Assembly: GCF_000143415.4 (NCBI RefSeq)
Contig: NW_003314433.1
Coordinates: 109,375-173,374 of the forward strand
Source of the DNA: Selaginella moellendorffii
Lineage: Eukaryota > Streptophyta > Lycopodiopsida > Selaginellales > Selaginellaceae
Direction of reading: 5' to 3'
Length of the DNA: 64,000 nucleotides
In this document: positions 1 to 11,073 of the stretch, in pieces
Position numbering within the stretch: position 1 is the first letter of the stretch
Layout of the letters: every line of letters starts with the position of its first letter
Made by a program: the position numbers and the translations under genes
Notes under the pieces: generated by a model
Databases searched by the model: none
Told to the model about the DNA's origin: nothing
What the model saw: the letters and a program-made list of their open reading frames with translations, nothing else

Positions 1-388
1 ATGGAAGGGAAGTTGCTACCTCCAAAACTCGTTTGTTTCTTCTACAACAGTGTCGATACGATACGCGGAGTAAAAAAGGAAGCAATCCAAAAAGAGGATG
101 TCCGTAAGATCACTACAGCTTAACCTCACTCTCGCAACTTGGCTCGGTGGTCTCTTCATGGAGGAATCCATGGCAGAAAGAGAAGGATCGTCAAGTCCGA
201 GCTTTTGCAAACGAGGGAGCGATCGAGCGAAACGACGGCTGCCGCACACTGTGGATTGATCGATAAGTCTCTAGCTGGAGACACGGAGAATCCACCGAGC
301 ATCTCGACAGGAACTTTCATGATCATCATCACGCGCTTCAAGCACGGCCTAGCTTAACATCAACGACTTTGGGCTTGGCAAAGTTCTT

Positions 389-392
<4 letters not shown>

Positions 393-421
<29 letters not shown>
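393..421 (+). repeat. (TC)n microsatellite
   Basis: About 14 TC dinucleotides lie in the upstream DNA of the left palindrome arm. The mirror copy is the (GA)n run at 11044-11069 in the right arm. The surrounding 1-1640 bases contain no reading frame that I can tie to a protein family and probably hold EIN3 upstream and leader DNA. Confidence 0.9.
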
Positions 422-423
<2 letters not shown>

Positions 424-1383
424 CTGCTTGCTCGTGGATTTTTTAACGAATTTCTTCGTCTTTCGTGTGCTGCCGGGCTTGAGGAAATCTGTCCGAGAAA
501 CTGGGCATGTATCTTGTTTCCAGTTTGGGTTGCTTCGGACGACTTTCGTGCCGGTTGCCGGAGGAAAAAGAATTGTCATGGAAAAAACAATGGAACCTGT
601 AAGCGCTCTGGACAACACGTTAGCTTGTCACATCCTTGGCAAAAAGCTTAGACTTTGCTGGATGATCTGCGGCCTTGATCTCAGGCTAATGCCGTGCTGA
701 TCGCATCAGCGAGAGGAATTTAAAGACTTTTCCAGTCGACAAGAAGTGGTGGAGTGATCGGGCAGTGATCCATCGACTTCGAGCGAAACATGACATGGAT
801 CGAATCGTCCGAGTCCAAGTAGAAAAAGAAAAAGGACGAGATGGAGATGGAGGGATCAAAGAAGTGGAGCGCGGTAAAGTCAATCAAAGCCAGCGCCATT
901 TCTTTCTCTCCTCTCAGATTTTTGCGCTCTCTTTCCTTCAAACTTTCTGTGTGGCTGGCAACAAAAACAAAGGCCACACATGGGGAGCTAAAGAGGGAAC
1001 ATGGACTCCCAGCGAACAATAAAAATAAGCATTTTGGGGGCCCAAAACCGGACCACGGGCCGATTCCGGAATATTCTCCGGCAACGAATATTCTATTATT
1101 CCTTAGGGTTAGGGCACCGCCCGAGTAAAAGGTGTTGCAATAGAGTCAGACCAATAATGACACGATGTAAAAAAGAAGAACTATTGTCATCCCCTTAGTT
1201 TTTGATTTCTAGGTTTAGCTACAGTGGCGTTCTCTCTTTTATTCTCTTTAACAAAGCCCAATGAATGGAGTTTCAAAACGTCGTACCCCACGTACTATAC
1301 GAGGGGTTGGTTGTCACGTAGAGGTGATCATGAGGAAGCACTACCAAGGATTGGAGGCGTATAATAAACTAGAGAGAAGCGTA

Positions 1384-1480
1384 TGGTAGCGGTGGAGGCG
1401 TGGAGTGTACGGTGGCGGGTTCGAGTCCGCCGGTCCGTGGCTCGCGGCGCGGCATCCGCTGGTCCGGGCCCAGTGGTCCA
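1384..1480 (+). repeat. tRNA-like / SINE-like element
   Basis: An A-box-like sequence TGGTAGCGGTGG (1384-1395) is followed after about 21 bases by a B-box-like GGGTTCGAGTCC (1417-1428), the arrangement of a pol III internal promoter. No complete cloverleaf with a 7 bp acceptor stem could be drawn, so it is not called a tRNA gene. The mirror copy at 9975-10085 holds an additional second B-box-like motif, GGCTCGAACCCG (9979-9990, minus sense), that this copy has lost. A tRNA-derived SINE head is the best guess. Confidence 0.4.
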
Positions 1481-2085
1481 TTTTATGACCCAAACTGGAT
1501 TCCGACAAAAACCGGTTAGCTTAAATTAGAGGCAGATAGCCAAGTTGGCGCCAAGTCCGCGGTGGCTGGAATGTATATCCAGATGTAGCTGTGCCACGTG
1601 TCAAAAGGTCAATTCCCGACCTGGGTGGAATTGTACGTCATTTAGCTATTAGCTAGTAGATGGCTATGGCGAGGAGCGGCGCCTTTGCTCTTCTCTCTCT
1701 CTCGCCGAGCAAAGCGGGGATCTTGATGCGCTAGGGCATCGATTCTCGTTGATCGTGTTGGCAGCGCCTCGCAGCGGTGGCGGCATTGGGATTGTGACGC
1801 TTGCCCGGGCAATGTGTCGAATTTGAAGGCGCTGCGCCACTGTGTCACGGGCGCGATCGGCGAGCGCAGCGCGCGTCGACGGGGCATCGATGGAGCTAGG
1901 TAATCACACAAGGGGCTCGCGTTGAATCGAGCTTTTTCCTTCTTTCTCTCTGCTTCCCGTGATCTTCCTCGCTTTTCCCATTCGATCCTCGGCTTTCCAT
2001 GGCGAATTGGAGGTAATCGCTCCGAAATATTCCCTCCTGTCGGAAGCGCTTGCTCGAAATATTTCCACTCCGATCGATCCGCAAG

Positions 2086-3120
2086 ATGGAGCTCCACGGC
2101 GGCGACCCGGACCTCTGCTATGGCCTGGACGTGGATCTTGTGGGAGACAACGATGAGGCCTGGGCGAGGCGGTCGTCCAGGATCACGAGGATTTCAGCGA
2201 CGACGACATGGACGTGGACGAGCTGGAGAAGAGGATTTGGAACGATCGGCTGCGGCTCAAGCGGATCAAGGACAAGCAAAAGGCCAGGGTCAACAACGCA
2301 TTCTCCTCGAATCACTCGAATCACAGCAGCCATGCGCAGCCGCAGCAGCAGCAGCATCACGGCGGCCCAGCAGCGCAGCACCAGAATCTGGGCAATCTCC
2401 CCAAGCACAAGCAATCCCAGGAGCAAGCCCGGCGGAAGATGTTGCGAGCCCAGGACGGGATCCTCAAGTACACTCTCAAGATGATGGAGGTCTGCAAAGC
2501 CCAAGGATTCGTCTATGGTATCATCCCCGAGAAGGGCAAGCCAGTGAGCGGCGCCAGCGACAACATCCGCGCGTGGTGGAAGGAGAAGGTCCGCTTCGAT
2601 CGGAACGGCCCCGCCGCCATGGCCAAGTACGAGGCGGAGCACGGCATCTGCTCCAGATCCGGCGGAGGCGCTGGCCAGCTCTCCGCCGCCACCCCGACGC
2701 CACACACTCTCCAGGAGCTCCAGGACACCACCCTCGGATCGCTTCTCTCGGCGCTAATGCAGCACTGCGATCCACCCCAGCGGAGGTACCCGCTGGAGAA
2801 AGGGGTGGCGCCGCCGTGGTGGCCGAGCGGCGACGAGGAGTGGTGGCCCGAGCTTGGGCTTCCAAAGGGGCAGGGGCCGCCGCCGTATAAGAAGCCCCAT
2901 GATCTCAAGAAGGTGTGGAAGGTTGGAGTTCTCACTGCGGTGATCCGACACATGTCCCCGGATATCGAAGATCAGGAAGCTCGTGAGGCAGTCCAAGTGC
3001 GACTGCCAAGGAGAGCGCGACGTGGATCTCGGTGCTCAACCAGGAGGAGGCGCTGGCGAGGCAGTGGAATTTGATCGGGCAGCAGCAGCAGCAGCAGAGC
3101 CACCACCACCGCCATAACCA
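2086..3120 (+). pseudogene. EIN3/EIL-type transcription factor, frameshifted (left copy)
   Basis: EIN3/EIL proteins are nuclear DNA-binding activators of ethylene responses. From ATG 2086 the predicted protein starts MELHGGDPDLCYGLDVDLV, and the family core follows from about 2208: an [17 protein letters not shown] segment, a polar insert rich in His, Asn and Gln, then [19 protein letters not shown] and [20 protein letters not shown], the invariant EIN3 DNA-binding block, then [16 protein letters not shown]. Compared with the right copy, one G is missing near 2154, which shifts the frame just after the start. Near 2965 a GG pair is missing, and shortly after about 14 bases are missing, so the reading ends at 3074 in a basic nonsense tail. 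The C-terminal activation region is absent. Pseudogene, or at best an internal start at 2208. Confidence 0.85.
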
Positions 3121-3517
3121 GGTGATTGTGATGAGGATAACCCTTGAGACATTGCCTTGGATTGCTCTTCCAGGAAGAGGTCGAAGAGCAAGAAAACAAT
3201 GAGGAAGCACCAGACAGATCCATTCGAGGTATAGAAACTCTGAGAAGGAATTTGTGTGGAGCGACTCTTGAATGTTCTTTGCAGATTTCTATGTGAACGG
3301 AAGATCCCTTTTACGATTCGGCGGTATCTCCGAATGAGAGAGTGGTCCTCTTCGTGCGTTTCTAAGAGGCTACGAGATTGGGGAGGATTCTTGGAAGAGA
3401 CAAGTTGGAAACTAGAGAAAAATCTCAAAAGATTCGTGGGATACTATGCATATGCTTTTAGGGTTCTTTGTAGATTAGCTAAAGGAGAAAATTCGCTAGG
3501 GTTTTCTTTCATTTGTA
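3121..3517 (+). other. Inter-gene spacer, no gene recognised
   Basis: This holds decayed sequence after the EIN3-like core (a CAG run at 3081-3096, then Arg/Lys-rich fragments) and the upstream DNA of the phosphatase pseudogene. No family-level match was seen in any frame. The stretch is missing from the right palindrome arm. Confidence 0.5.
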
Positions 3518-5050
3518 ATGGCAGGGGCGCGGCTCGCGATCGTCTCCGATCTTGATGGAACAATGGTACGCACCGCTCGTTTCTTCTTCGATGCGCTCTG
3601 GGCCGCGGATTATTTCCATGACTCGCTTCTGGTGTTCTCGACTGGAATATCGCCGACGATGTATCGCCTGCTGAGGCGGGAGAGGCCGCTGCTCACGCCG
3701 GAGGTCACGATCTTGTCTGTGGGGTACGGCGATGCCATGGTTCCAGATTCTGGATGAGAGCAAGAACTAAACAAGGGGTGGGATAGGGCTGTTTGGAAGA
3801 GACTTCCAAGTTTCCAGAGCTTACATTCCAGGTAGAAAAATTCCATATCCTCTCTTTGATGCTGTTTACAACGTTTTTCTCTATCTCGTGCTGGCTTTTT
3901 TTATTTTTTTCCTGTAGGAACAAACAGAACAGCGACCTCACAAAGTCAGCTTCAAGCTGAAGAAGGCAGAGGCTCCTCGGGTTGTGGAGACACTGTTGAA
4001 TTGATTGATCGAGTGTGGGCCAAGTTTTTAGAGGATCGTTCGAAGCTTTCGTGATCTAATCCTTTTTCTTTTTTGTTCTTCCAGTTGGATGTAAAAATCA
4101 TATACAGCGGAGGACAGGATATGCTTGAGCAGCTGACAAGGGACAGCTCATGAGGGAAGGCAGAGCTCCTCAGAAAGTTCTTGTGATGCTGAGCTCTTTG
4201 CCGTCAAAGACGTTTTTGGAGTGATCGTAAGTTCTTGAAGTCGATTGATCACCCACTCACTCACTGACGATCTCAGGTCGGGAATGCGTTTGAAGATCTT
4301 ACGCAGTGGTACCTTGATAATGCCAAAGACAATCCCAAGATCTTTCGTGGCACTGAAAGATGCGCTTCGGGAATCTTACAAGCTATCCGAGAGTTCAAGT
4401 TTGATCCTTGTGTTTCGCCCAGGGATGCCGACTTACTGAGCCAGCTCACTGCTGGGGACACCGAAGGGTTGATCGGACGTGGAGTGGTGCTACTGTGTGA
4501 GATGGTTACGAGGCGAGGTTGAAAGCTCCCACGAGGTGTTTGAACACTTGAAAAGGCCAATGGTAAGTTCCCCGTGTTTAGTAGTTTTGGATGCTTGAGC
4601 AACGAAATGGCTGGCAGGCCCCTGACTCAACGCTGGTCACTCCGTGGGGACTAGAAGACGATCTTCGTACAAGCGTTGAGATTCTACGTCCCTCCACGGT
4701 ATTCACAGGGGAAAGAACTTCTGTATGTGGGTTGATCGAATTCGTGCGACGAAGGTTGGGGACGTTACTTGGGTTGTCAAGTTTGATAACTGGCAGCGAA
4801 CGGGTACGTTAAGTTCTTCTTTCTGATGCATTATTTTCTTGCTGGTGCATTCCAGACGAAGAGCTGAATTATCGCTTGACAACCGCCGTGTGTTTCAATA
4901 TAAGGTGGCGTTCTTATCGCTTTGTTTTGGTGGAGTTATTCAGCTTTGCTTCTCTTACAGGATGACATGCCTTATGCGAGTGTATTACGAATCCACGAAA
5001 CGTGGCTTGATGGTTATGCGGGAAGATCTTTGGTCCTAATGTAGGAGGCA
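3518..5050 (+). pseudogene. SPP: Sucrose-phosphate phosphatase, broken
   Basis: Sucrose-phosphate phosphatase is the cytosolic HAD-type enzyme that removes phosphate from sucrose-6-phosphate in the last step of sucrose synthesis. The N-terminal HAD motif is readable as LAIVSDLDGTMV (from 3536), followed by DSLLVFSTGISPTMYRLLR and VGYGDAMVPDSG. Later exons give EQRPHKVSF, LDVKIIYSGG, GNAFEDLTQWYLDNAKDNPK and ERCASGILQAI, and the C-terminal SPP domain ends in [14 protein letters not shown] (about 4980-5020). Short introns separate these blocks, for example 4229-4277. Lesions: a TGA replaces the expected Trp codon near 3757, and a deletion near 4184 removes the GDSGND HAD motif IV and shifts the frame; the segment after 4500 is also out of phase. 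It lies between the EIN3-like pseudogene and the palindrome loop. Only its last exon survives in the right arm. Confidence 0.85.
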
Positions 5051-5342
5051 CAGCCAACGGTAGGCGAAAAAATAAGCAGGGACGAGTCATCGTCCAGGTA
5101 ACCAAATATATTCCAGGTTTGCTGAGATTGATATATGGTGAAGAAAAACGAGACAAATGCGCACTCAGTGATGGAGCCCGTAGTGCGACGATCCATGGTC
5201 GAGGTCGACTTACAACGCGTTGATAAGTTCTACACTTAATGGAATGGCATGTGGATCCAAACGCACACGCGTGATCGACATTTGCGACAAGACGAGGGTA
5301 TGTTTACGCATTTATACTCATTCATTCATGGTGTAGAACAGG

Positions 5343-5690
5343 GTGACATCAGGATCAAAAGCGAGAATAAGATACACTCAGGTCGGAACGACAGGGATCA
5401 AACTCATCAGTAGCAACGGAGAGGTTTGTATTCTGGATTTAAATCGCGTCTCTCAGCAAGCTTTCGATGAACAGCAAATGGAAGGAGAAAAAACCCGGCG
5501 GGTTGGGGTCCACGTCGTCAACAAAACGATGCGGATCAATGTTAAAAACCCACAGACTGGTACGTGCAATGCTTTACAGCCAGAAGTTTTGGCTTTCTTA
5601 GCGAAGAATCGTGCAGAATCTGGCAAGGAAAAGGAAAAGTATAATCGGGCCACTAACAAGGTGGAGCATCGCGAATGGAAGATAAGCTAA
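5343..5690 (+). CDS. Unidentified gene fragment crossing the arm/loop junction
   Basis: A 115-codon open stretch reads through position 5500/5501, the junction of palindrome arm and loop, in one frame. Readable parts are GTTGIKLISSNGEVCILDLN and QQAFDEQQMEGEK before the junction, and VVNKTMRINVKNPQTG and LQPEVLAFLAKNRAESGKEK after it. I do not recognise the family. The arm part is copied in reverse at 7858-8060 and the loop part again at 44287-44460. Unbroken reading across the junction suggests that this arm-loop join is the original one. It may be one exon of a larger gene with its start lost. Confidence 0.4.
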   Translation: MTSGSKARIRYTQVGTTGIKLISSNGEVCILDLNRVSQQAFDEQQMEGEKTRRVGVHVVNKTMRINVKNPQTGTCNALQPEVLAFLAKNRAESGKEKEKYNRATNKVEHREWKIS

Positions 5691-6751
5691 AATGCATTTA
5701 TTTTCGTTCTCTTTCTTTCTCCGTGGTATGGGGGACTTCTCTCAGCATATCCCGAGCTGCATATCCAGTGATTCAAAGCAAAGTTCTCACCCTTATACCC
5801 CTCTTTGATGATAGTCGGGCAATTATCACACCACTATTCTTCCATGTCTTGTGTGTCTCTAGTCGGCCAACCAGAGTATAAAATGCGACCACCACCTTCA
5901 TTGCAAACTCCCCCTGCTCCCTCTTCCTCTCGCAGAAGGAGAGAAGGCTCCAAGTTTTTGAGTGAGCAAAGGGCTCTCACCTCGAGAACTCGACAAGCTC
6001 CCTCGATTCCAAGCTTGGCTCCTTCGGTTATTCTTCTCCTCTTCGTCCCCTTGCAAGAGTAAGTTTTTTCTTTGCTTTCGTAGTTCTGAGCTTGCGATTC
6101 TTTCAGTTTGGTTGCGCCAGCAATCGGGATTCCGACGAAACAAAACGCTCCATAAGCGTGATTTCCAGAAAGAGTACGTGCATCGCTTCCTTCCATGCTT
6201 TAGATGCTCAAATGATTCTTTCATTCCCTTTCGCTCGCATAAATTACTCGTGTTGACAAGAAAAGAGTTGAAGTGTGTGAGAGTGTGTGTAAGTGTGTAA
6301 CTTACGACAGCTTCTTTTCATGTAGATTCCCCTGCATTCCCTGTCCTTTTGTTTCCTTTTTTAGTTCCATAGGCCAATGGATCGCTTGCTTCTTCGCTCC
6401 TCTTGCACTCTGCTGCGTCAGTTTCTCTCAGGAAAACGTATTCTTATGTAATTGTTCGCTGGCGTCGGTGAGAAACGAAGGCTTTCCCCCTTTTTTCCAG
6501 AGATGATCTTAAGGCGCTGTTTTCTTGTGAGAATTGGTGCTCCTCCCCAGCACAATGCATTTGATGATTCCACGCCACCATTTGTCTCGTCATATGCTCA
6601 TTGCCACTGTTCTTTTTCTGCTTCCAGAGCACAGGCGCCAGAAAAGTTTGAAGAGGCATTCTGAACTTGACACCATTTCCTCCAGGTATTTCATCTCTTG
6701 CTTGATCGTTTTCTTGACGATGTTCGCCTCAGGTAATCCAAGCTTTCAGAC
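5691..6751 (+). promoter_or_regulatory. PHO1-type promoter and spliced leader
   Basis: A TATA box, TATAAAA, lies at 5877-5883 and predicts transcription start near 5905-5910. From there to the ATG at 6752 the sequence is CT-rich leader with at least two likely introns (GT at about 6060 with AG near 6108, and GT at about 6174), and a TG-rich run at 6272-6298. The loop of palindrome 2 carries the same block (TATA at 44652-44658, ATG at 45507). A third, 5'-truncated copy lies at 29242-30028 on the minus strand. Confidence 0.55.
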
Positions 6752-7420
6752 ATGGTGAAGTTCCAGAAGCAGCTGGAGGGCCAGCTCGTCCCAGAGTGGC
6801 GGGTGAAGTACTGCGACTACAAGCAGCTCAAGAAAGTTGTCAAGAGAATCAAAAACCAGATCCTACACAGCAGCACAAGGTGTTCGATCCAAATGTCTTC
6901 TCGGATGACAAGAGCAAGCTTCAAAACTTGCTGCAAAATCCCAGCGCCATCCTGAGCAGCTGCTGCGAACAATCCATATCCTCGGAAACGTCCATGGATG
7001 TTCTGGACTGTAAAGACGAAACAAAACTCTTCAATACGATGAGGTTGTGCACAAGACGAGAATTGCAGATGGCGAGGATTTTTAAGAGAAGGAGCTGTTT
7101 GGAACTCGATCGGATCACGAAAAGAACTTCTTTTTCGGCCTTGACGATCAGCTCAACAAAGTGGACAAGTTTTTTAGATGCAAGGAAGACGAGTACGATG
7201 CTCAAGCACAGCAACTTCACATCCAAATGGAAGAGCTCATCGTTATGCAAGGTTTGTTATAGCAGCCTCTAAATCTGTAGCACTTAACTTGGAATCGTTT
7301 GACGTCTACCATGTTGTAGATGACGAATGTCAGAGCTTGAATAACAAAGGAAAGGTTCAGCGAGCATCCAAGATGCTCCAGACGGCCTTTGTCGATGCAA
7401 TCCCTCCAGGTAGTAAAGTT
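6752..7420 (+). pseudogene. PHO1-type SPX domain fragment (S1)
   Basis: PHO1 proteins move phosphate across membranes; their N-terminal SPX domain binds inositol pyrophosphates and senses phosphate status. The start reads [20 protein letters not shown] then [14 protein letters not shown], the SPX opening. A downstream exon gives the SPX helix DDQLNKVDKFFRCKEDEYDA, though in another frame. Lesions: a 10-base deletion near 6868 relative to the sister copies, and a frameshift near 7030 before the HKTRIGDGEDFYETEL block that all three copies share. The next exon (KGKVQRASKMLQTAFVD) is cut short near 7400. No EXS domain or membrane segments are present, so only the SPX part was captured. Confidence 0.85.
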
Positions 7421-7689
7421 TATGGACCGCGCAGAGAGAGTGTTCACTCTGCACTTTACGAAAGGCAACCGAAAGCAAGCCAGGCCCATACACTCTGCGA
7501 GCAATCATGGAAATATAAACTTTATCCATTTCATGCATTCGGATCGTCGTTATTAATTAACCTTCTATCACCATTGATGATAGGACGCAGAGATTGTATA
7601 CTAGTAGTTTCATGGCAATGGCATTGCCTCTAGAAAAGGAAAGCACTGACCATACCTTTGGGAATAACTGTAATCTATTCATTTAATTT

Positions 7690-7857
7690 TCAGCTAGAAC
7701 TTTCACGGACCTTATCGTTTCTTCTTGCTGCGCTCTTTGGAAGGTTTGGTAGCCTCCTCTTCGGCGTTGTGGTCGGCTTCAAGTCTCGCGAGCTGCAAAT
7801 CAAACAATGCTGTTGTGAGGATTCCTTCTTGAGACACCACTTTACCTTGTCAAGGAC
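7690..7857 (-). pseudogene. KLHDC4-like C-terminal remnant in loop 1
   Basis: Read on the minus strand, this gives VLDKVKWCLKKESSLQ and then a basic tail with TTTPKRRLP, matching the C-terminus of the kelch gene at 46690-48870. In palindrome 2 the reading runs unbroken from RYRELKP into VLDKVKW across the loop/arm border at 46857. Here the upstream kelch codons are replaced at 7858 by the inverted EIN3-side arm. It is therefore a cut-off gene end. Confidence 0.75.
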
Positions 7858-8060
7858 CGCCGGGTTTTTTCTCCTTCCATTTGCTGTTCATCGAAAGCTT
7901 GCTGAGAGACGCGATTTAAATCCACAATACAAACCTCTCCGTTGCTACTGATGAGTTTGATCCCTGTCGTTCCAACCTGAGTGTGCCTGATTCTCGCTTT
8001 TGATCCTGATGTCACCTTGTTCTACAGCAACCACCATGAATGGATGAGTATAAATGTGTA
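7858..8060 (-). pseudogene. Inverted copy of the unidentified gene fragment
   Basis: This is the reverse complement of about 5300-5500 and encodes the same SSNGEVCILDLN and QQAFDEQQMEGEK stretches on the minus strand. The reading is cut at 7858, where the arm meets the loop end carrying KLHDC4-like codons. It is the duplicated, truncated half of the gene at 5343. Confidence 0.7.
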
Positions 8061-8182
8061 AACATACCCTCGTTTTCCTTCACCATATATCAATCTCAGT
8101 AAACCTGGAATATATTTGTATGCCACTGCACACACAGCAGCATCCACTAAATTAGATTCCAGAGCTGATAACTTTTACATGG

Positions 8183-8320
8183 TCACCTGGACGATGACAA
8201 GGACCAAAGGTCTTCCCACATAACCATCAAGCCACGTTTCGTGGATTTCGTAATACACTCGCATAAGGTATGCCATCCTGTAAGAGAAGCAAAGCTGAAT
8301 AACTCCACCAAAACAAGCAC
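8183..8320 (-). pseudogene. Last phosphatase exon joined to EIN3-like DNA
   Basis: On the minus strand this matches 4915-5050 of the left arm, the C-terminal SPP exon with a PYASVLR start. It is joined directly to EIN3-like sequence at about 8320. At the join the EIN3 segment KLVRQSKCL is present twice (about 8316-8340 and 8450-8475, minus), so the deletion that removed most of the phosphatase gene also duplicated about 24 bases. The open frame from EIN3 into this piece is accidental. Confidence 0.7.
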
Positions 8321-9345
8321 TTGGACTGCCTCACGAGCTTCTGCTGCTGCTGCTGCCCGATCAAATTCCCCGAGCACTGCCTCGCCAGCGCCTCCTCCTG
8401 GTTGAGCACCGAGATCCACGTCGCGCTCTCCTTGGCAGTCATCTTGTCTTGCAAGCACTTGGACTGCCTCACGAGCTTCCTGATCTTCCCGATATCCGGG
8501 GACATGTGTCGGATCACCGCAGTGACAACTCCAACCTTCCACACCTTCTTGAGATCATGGGGCTTCTTATACGGCGGCGGCCCCTGCCCATTTGGAAGCC
8601 CAAGCTCGGGCCACCACTCCTCGTCGCCGCTCGGCCACCACGGCGGCGCCACCCCTTTCTCCAGCGGGTACCTCCGCTGGGGTGGATCGCAGTGCTGCAT
8701 TAGCGCCGAGAGAAGCGATCCGAGGGTGGTGTCCTGGAGCTCCTGGAGAGTGTGTGGCGTCGGGGCGGCGGCGGAGAGCTGGCCAGCGCCGCCGCCGGAT
8801 CTGGAGCAGATGCCCTCGTACTTGGCCATGGCGGCGGGGCCGTTCCGATCGAAGCGGACCTTCTCCTTCCATCACGCGGTTGTTGTTGCTGGCGCCGCTC
8901 ACTGGCTTGCCCTTCTCGGGGATGATGCCATAGACGAATCCTTGGGCTTTGCAGACCTCCATGAGGATCGCGTCCTGGGCTCACGACATCTTCTTCCGCC
9001 GGGCTTGCTCCTGGGATTGCTTGTGCTTGACGAGATTGCCCAGATTCTGGTGCTGCGCTGCTGGGCCGCCGTGATGCTGCTGCTGCTGCTGCTGGCCATG
9101 GCTGCTGTGATTCGAGTGATTCGAGGAGAATGCGTTGTTGACCCTGGACTTTTGCTTGTCCTTGATCCGCTTGAGCCGCAGCCGATCGTTCCAAATCCTC
9201 TCTCCAGCTCGTCCACGTCCATGTCGTCGTCGCTGAAATCCTCGTGATCCTGGACGACCGCCTCGCCCAGGCCTCCATCGTTGTCTCCCACAAGATCCAC
9301 GTCCAGGCCATAGCAGAGATCCGGGTCGCCGCCGTGGAGCTCCAT
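8320..9345 (-). pseudogene. EIN3/EIL-type transcription factor, frameshifted (right copy)
   Basis: ATG at 9345 on the minus strand gives MELHGGDPDLCYGLDVDLV, and the frame continues correctly through [10 protein letters not shown], unlike the left copy. One base is missing near 9200, which breaks the ELEKRIWND block. A second lesion near 8875 disrupts the [14 protein letters not shown] block of the DNA-binding domain. The downstream part through [16 protein letters not shown] and [20 protein letters not shown] is better preserved than in the left copy. The gene then runs into the fused phosphatase remnant. Both copies are dead by different lesions, so each decayed after the duplication. Confidence 0.85.
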
Positions 9346-9974
9346 CTTGCGGATCGATCGGAGTGGAAATATTTCGAGCGCGCGCTGCCGAGAGGAGGGA
9401 ATATTTCGGAGCGATTACCTCCAATTCGCCATGGATCGAATGGGAAAGCGAGGAAGATCACGGGAAGCAGAGAGAAAGAAGGAAAAAGCTCGATTCAACG
9501 CGAGCCCCTTGTTGATTACCTAGCTCCATCGATGCCCCGTCGACGCGCGCTGCGCTCGCCGATGGCGCCCGTGACACAGTGGCGCAGCGCCTTCAAATTC
9601 GACGGGCAAGCGTCACAATCCCAATGCCGCCACCGCTGCGAGGCGCTGCCCAACGAGAATCGATGCCCTAGCGCATCAAGATCCCCGCTTTGCTGCGAGA
9701 GAGAGAGAGAAGAGCAAAGGCGCAGCGCTCCTCGCCATAGCCAACTACTAGCTAATAGCTATCCATCCAAATGCTGTACAATTCCCCCCACTGCCTTTTT
9801 TACACGTGGCACAGCTACATCTGGTGGATGCCCTTTTCAGCCCTTCCGGCTTACGGCCAATTTGGCTATCTGCCTCAAATTTAGCTAAGCGGTTTGTTGC
9901 CAGATTTAGCAGCTCCCCGAAGCTGCCAGTTTGTCGGAATCCAGTTTGGGTCATAAAATGGACCACTGGGGGAC

Positions 9975-10085
9975 CCCGGGCTCGAACCCGGATCAGTGGA
10001 TGCCGCTCGAGCCACGGACCGGCGGTCTCGTCGCCGGACTCGAACCCGCCACCGTACGCTCTACGCCTCCACCGCTACCATACGC
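9975..10085 (-). repeat. tRNA-like / SINE-like element, right copy
   Basis: On the minus strand this shows an A-box-like TGGTAGCGGTGG (10069-10080), a B-box-like GGGTTCGAGTCC (10036-10047) and a second B-box-like motif at 9979-9990. It mirrors 1384-1480 but is more complete. No full tRNA fold was found. Confidence 0.4.
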
Positions 10086-11042
10086 CTCTCTCTAGTTTAT
10101 TATACGCCTCCAATCCTTGGTAGTGCTTCCTCATGATCACCTCTACGTGACAACCAACCCGGCGTAGAGTACGTGGGGTACGACGTTTGAAACTCCATTC
10201 ATTGGGCTTTGTTAAAGAGAATAAAAGAGAGAACGCCACTGTAGCTAAACCTAGAAATCAAAAACTAAACTACATCGTGCCATTATTGGTTTGACTCTAT
10301 GGCTTAGATGCAACACCTTTTACTCGGGCGGTGCCCTAATCCTCGCGAATAATAAAATATTCGCTGCCGGAGAATATTCCGGAATCGGCCCGTGGTGAGG
10401 TTTTGGGCCCCCCCCCAAAATGCTTATTTATATTGTTCGCTGGGAGTCCATGTTCCCTTTTTAGCTCCCCATGTGTGGCCTTTGTTTTTGTTGCCAGCCA
10501 AAGAAACACACAGAAAGTTTGAAGGAGAGAGAGAGAGCACAAAAATCTGAGAGGAGAGAAAGAAATGGCACTGGCTTTGATTGACTTTGCCGCGCTCCAC
10601 TTCTTTGATCCCTCCATCTCCATCTCGTCCTTTTTCTTTTTCTACTTGGACTCGGACGATTCGATCCATGTCATGTTTCGCTCGAAGTCGATGGATCACT
10701 GCCCGATCACTCCACCACTTCTTGTCGACTGGAAAAGTCTTTAAATTCCTCTCGCTGATGCGATCAGCACAGCATTAGCCTGAGATCAAGGCCGCGGATC
10801 ATCCAGCAAAGTCTAAGCTTTTTGCCACGGATGTGACAAGCTAACGTGTTGTCCAGAGCGCTTACAGGTTCCATTGTTTTTTCCATGACAATTCTTTTTC
10901 CTCCGGCGACCGGCACGAAAATCGTCCGAAGCAACCCAAACTGGAAACAAGATACATGCCCAGTTTCTCGGACAGATTTCCTCAAGCCCGGCAGCACACG
11001 GAAGACGAAGAAATTCGTTAAAAAATCCACGAGCAAGCAGCA

Positions 11043-11073
<31 letters not shown>

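Larger units (their letters stand above)
1..5500. repeat. Palindrome 1, left arm
   Basis: This stretch is repeated in inverted orientation at 7858-11461; position 1 pairs with 11461 and 5500 with 7858. It carries EIN3-like upstream DNA, an EIN3-like pseudogene, a sucrose-phosphate phosphatase pseudogene and the first part of an unidentified gene. The right arm lacks roughly 3080-4915 of this arm and has about 60 extra bases near 8115-8175, so the arms are unequal. Small indels are scattered along both arms, and each EIN3 copy has its own frameshift, so this is a real, aged duplication rather than an assembly mirror. The outer end of the palindrome lies beyond the window start and cannot be seen. 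Confidence 0.93.
5501..7857 (+). repeat. Loop of palindrome 1 (shared with palindrome 2)
   Basis: This 2357 bp unpaired centre begins GGTTGGGGTCCACG and ends CTTGTCAAGGAC. The same segment in the same orientation forms the centre of palindrome 2 at 44287-46856. It contains the end of an unidentified gene, a PHO1-type promoter and leader, broken SPX exons, and on the minus strand the C-terminal codons of a KLHDC4-like gene (7690-7857). The two loops differ by small indels. Confidence 0.92.

Noticed and set aside
1384-1480. A true tRNA gene
   Set aside because: A- and B-box-like motifs are present but no acceptor stem or anticodon arm fits; SINE-like is safer.
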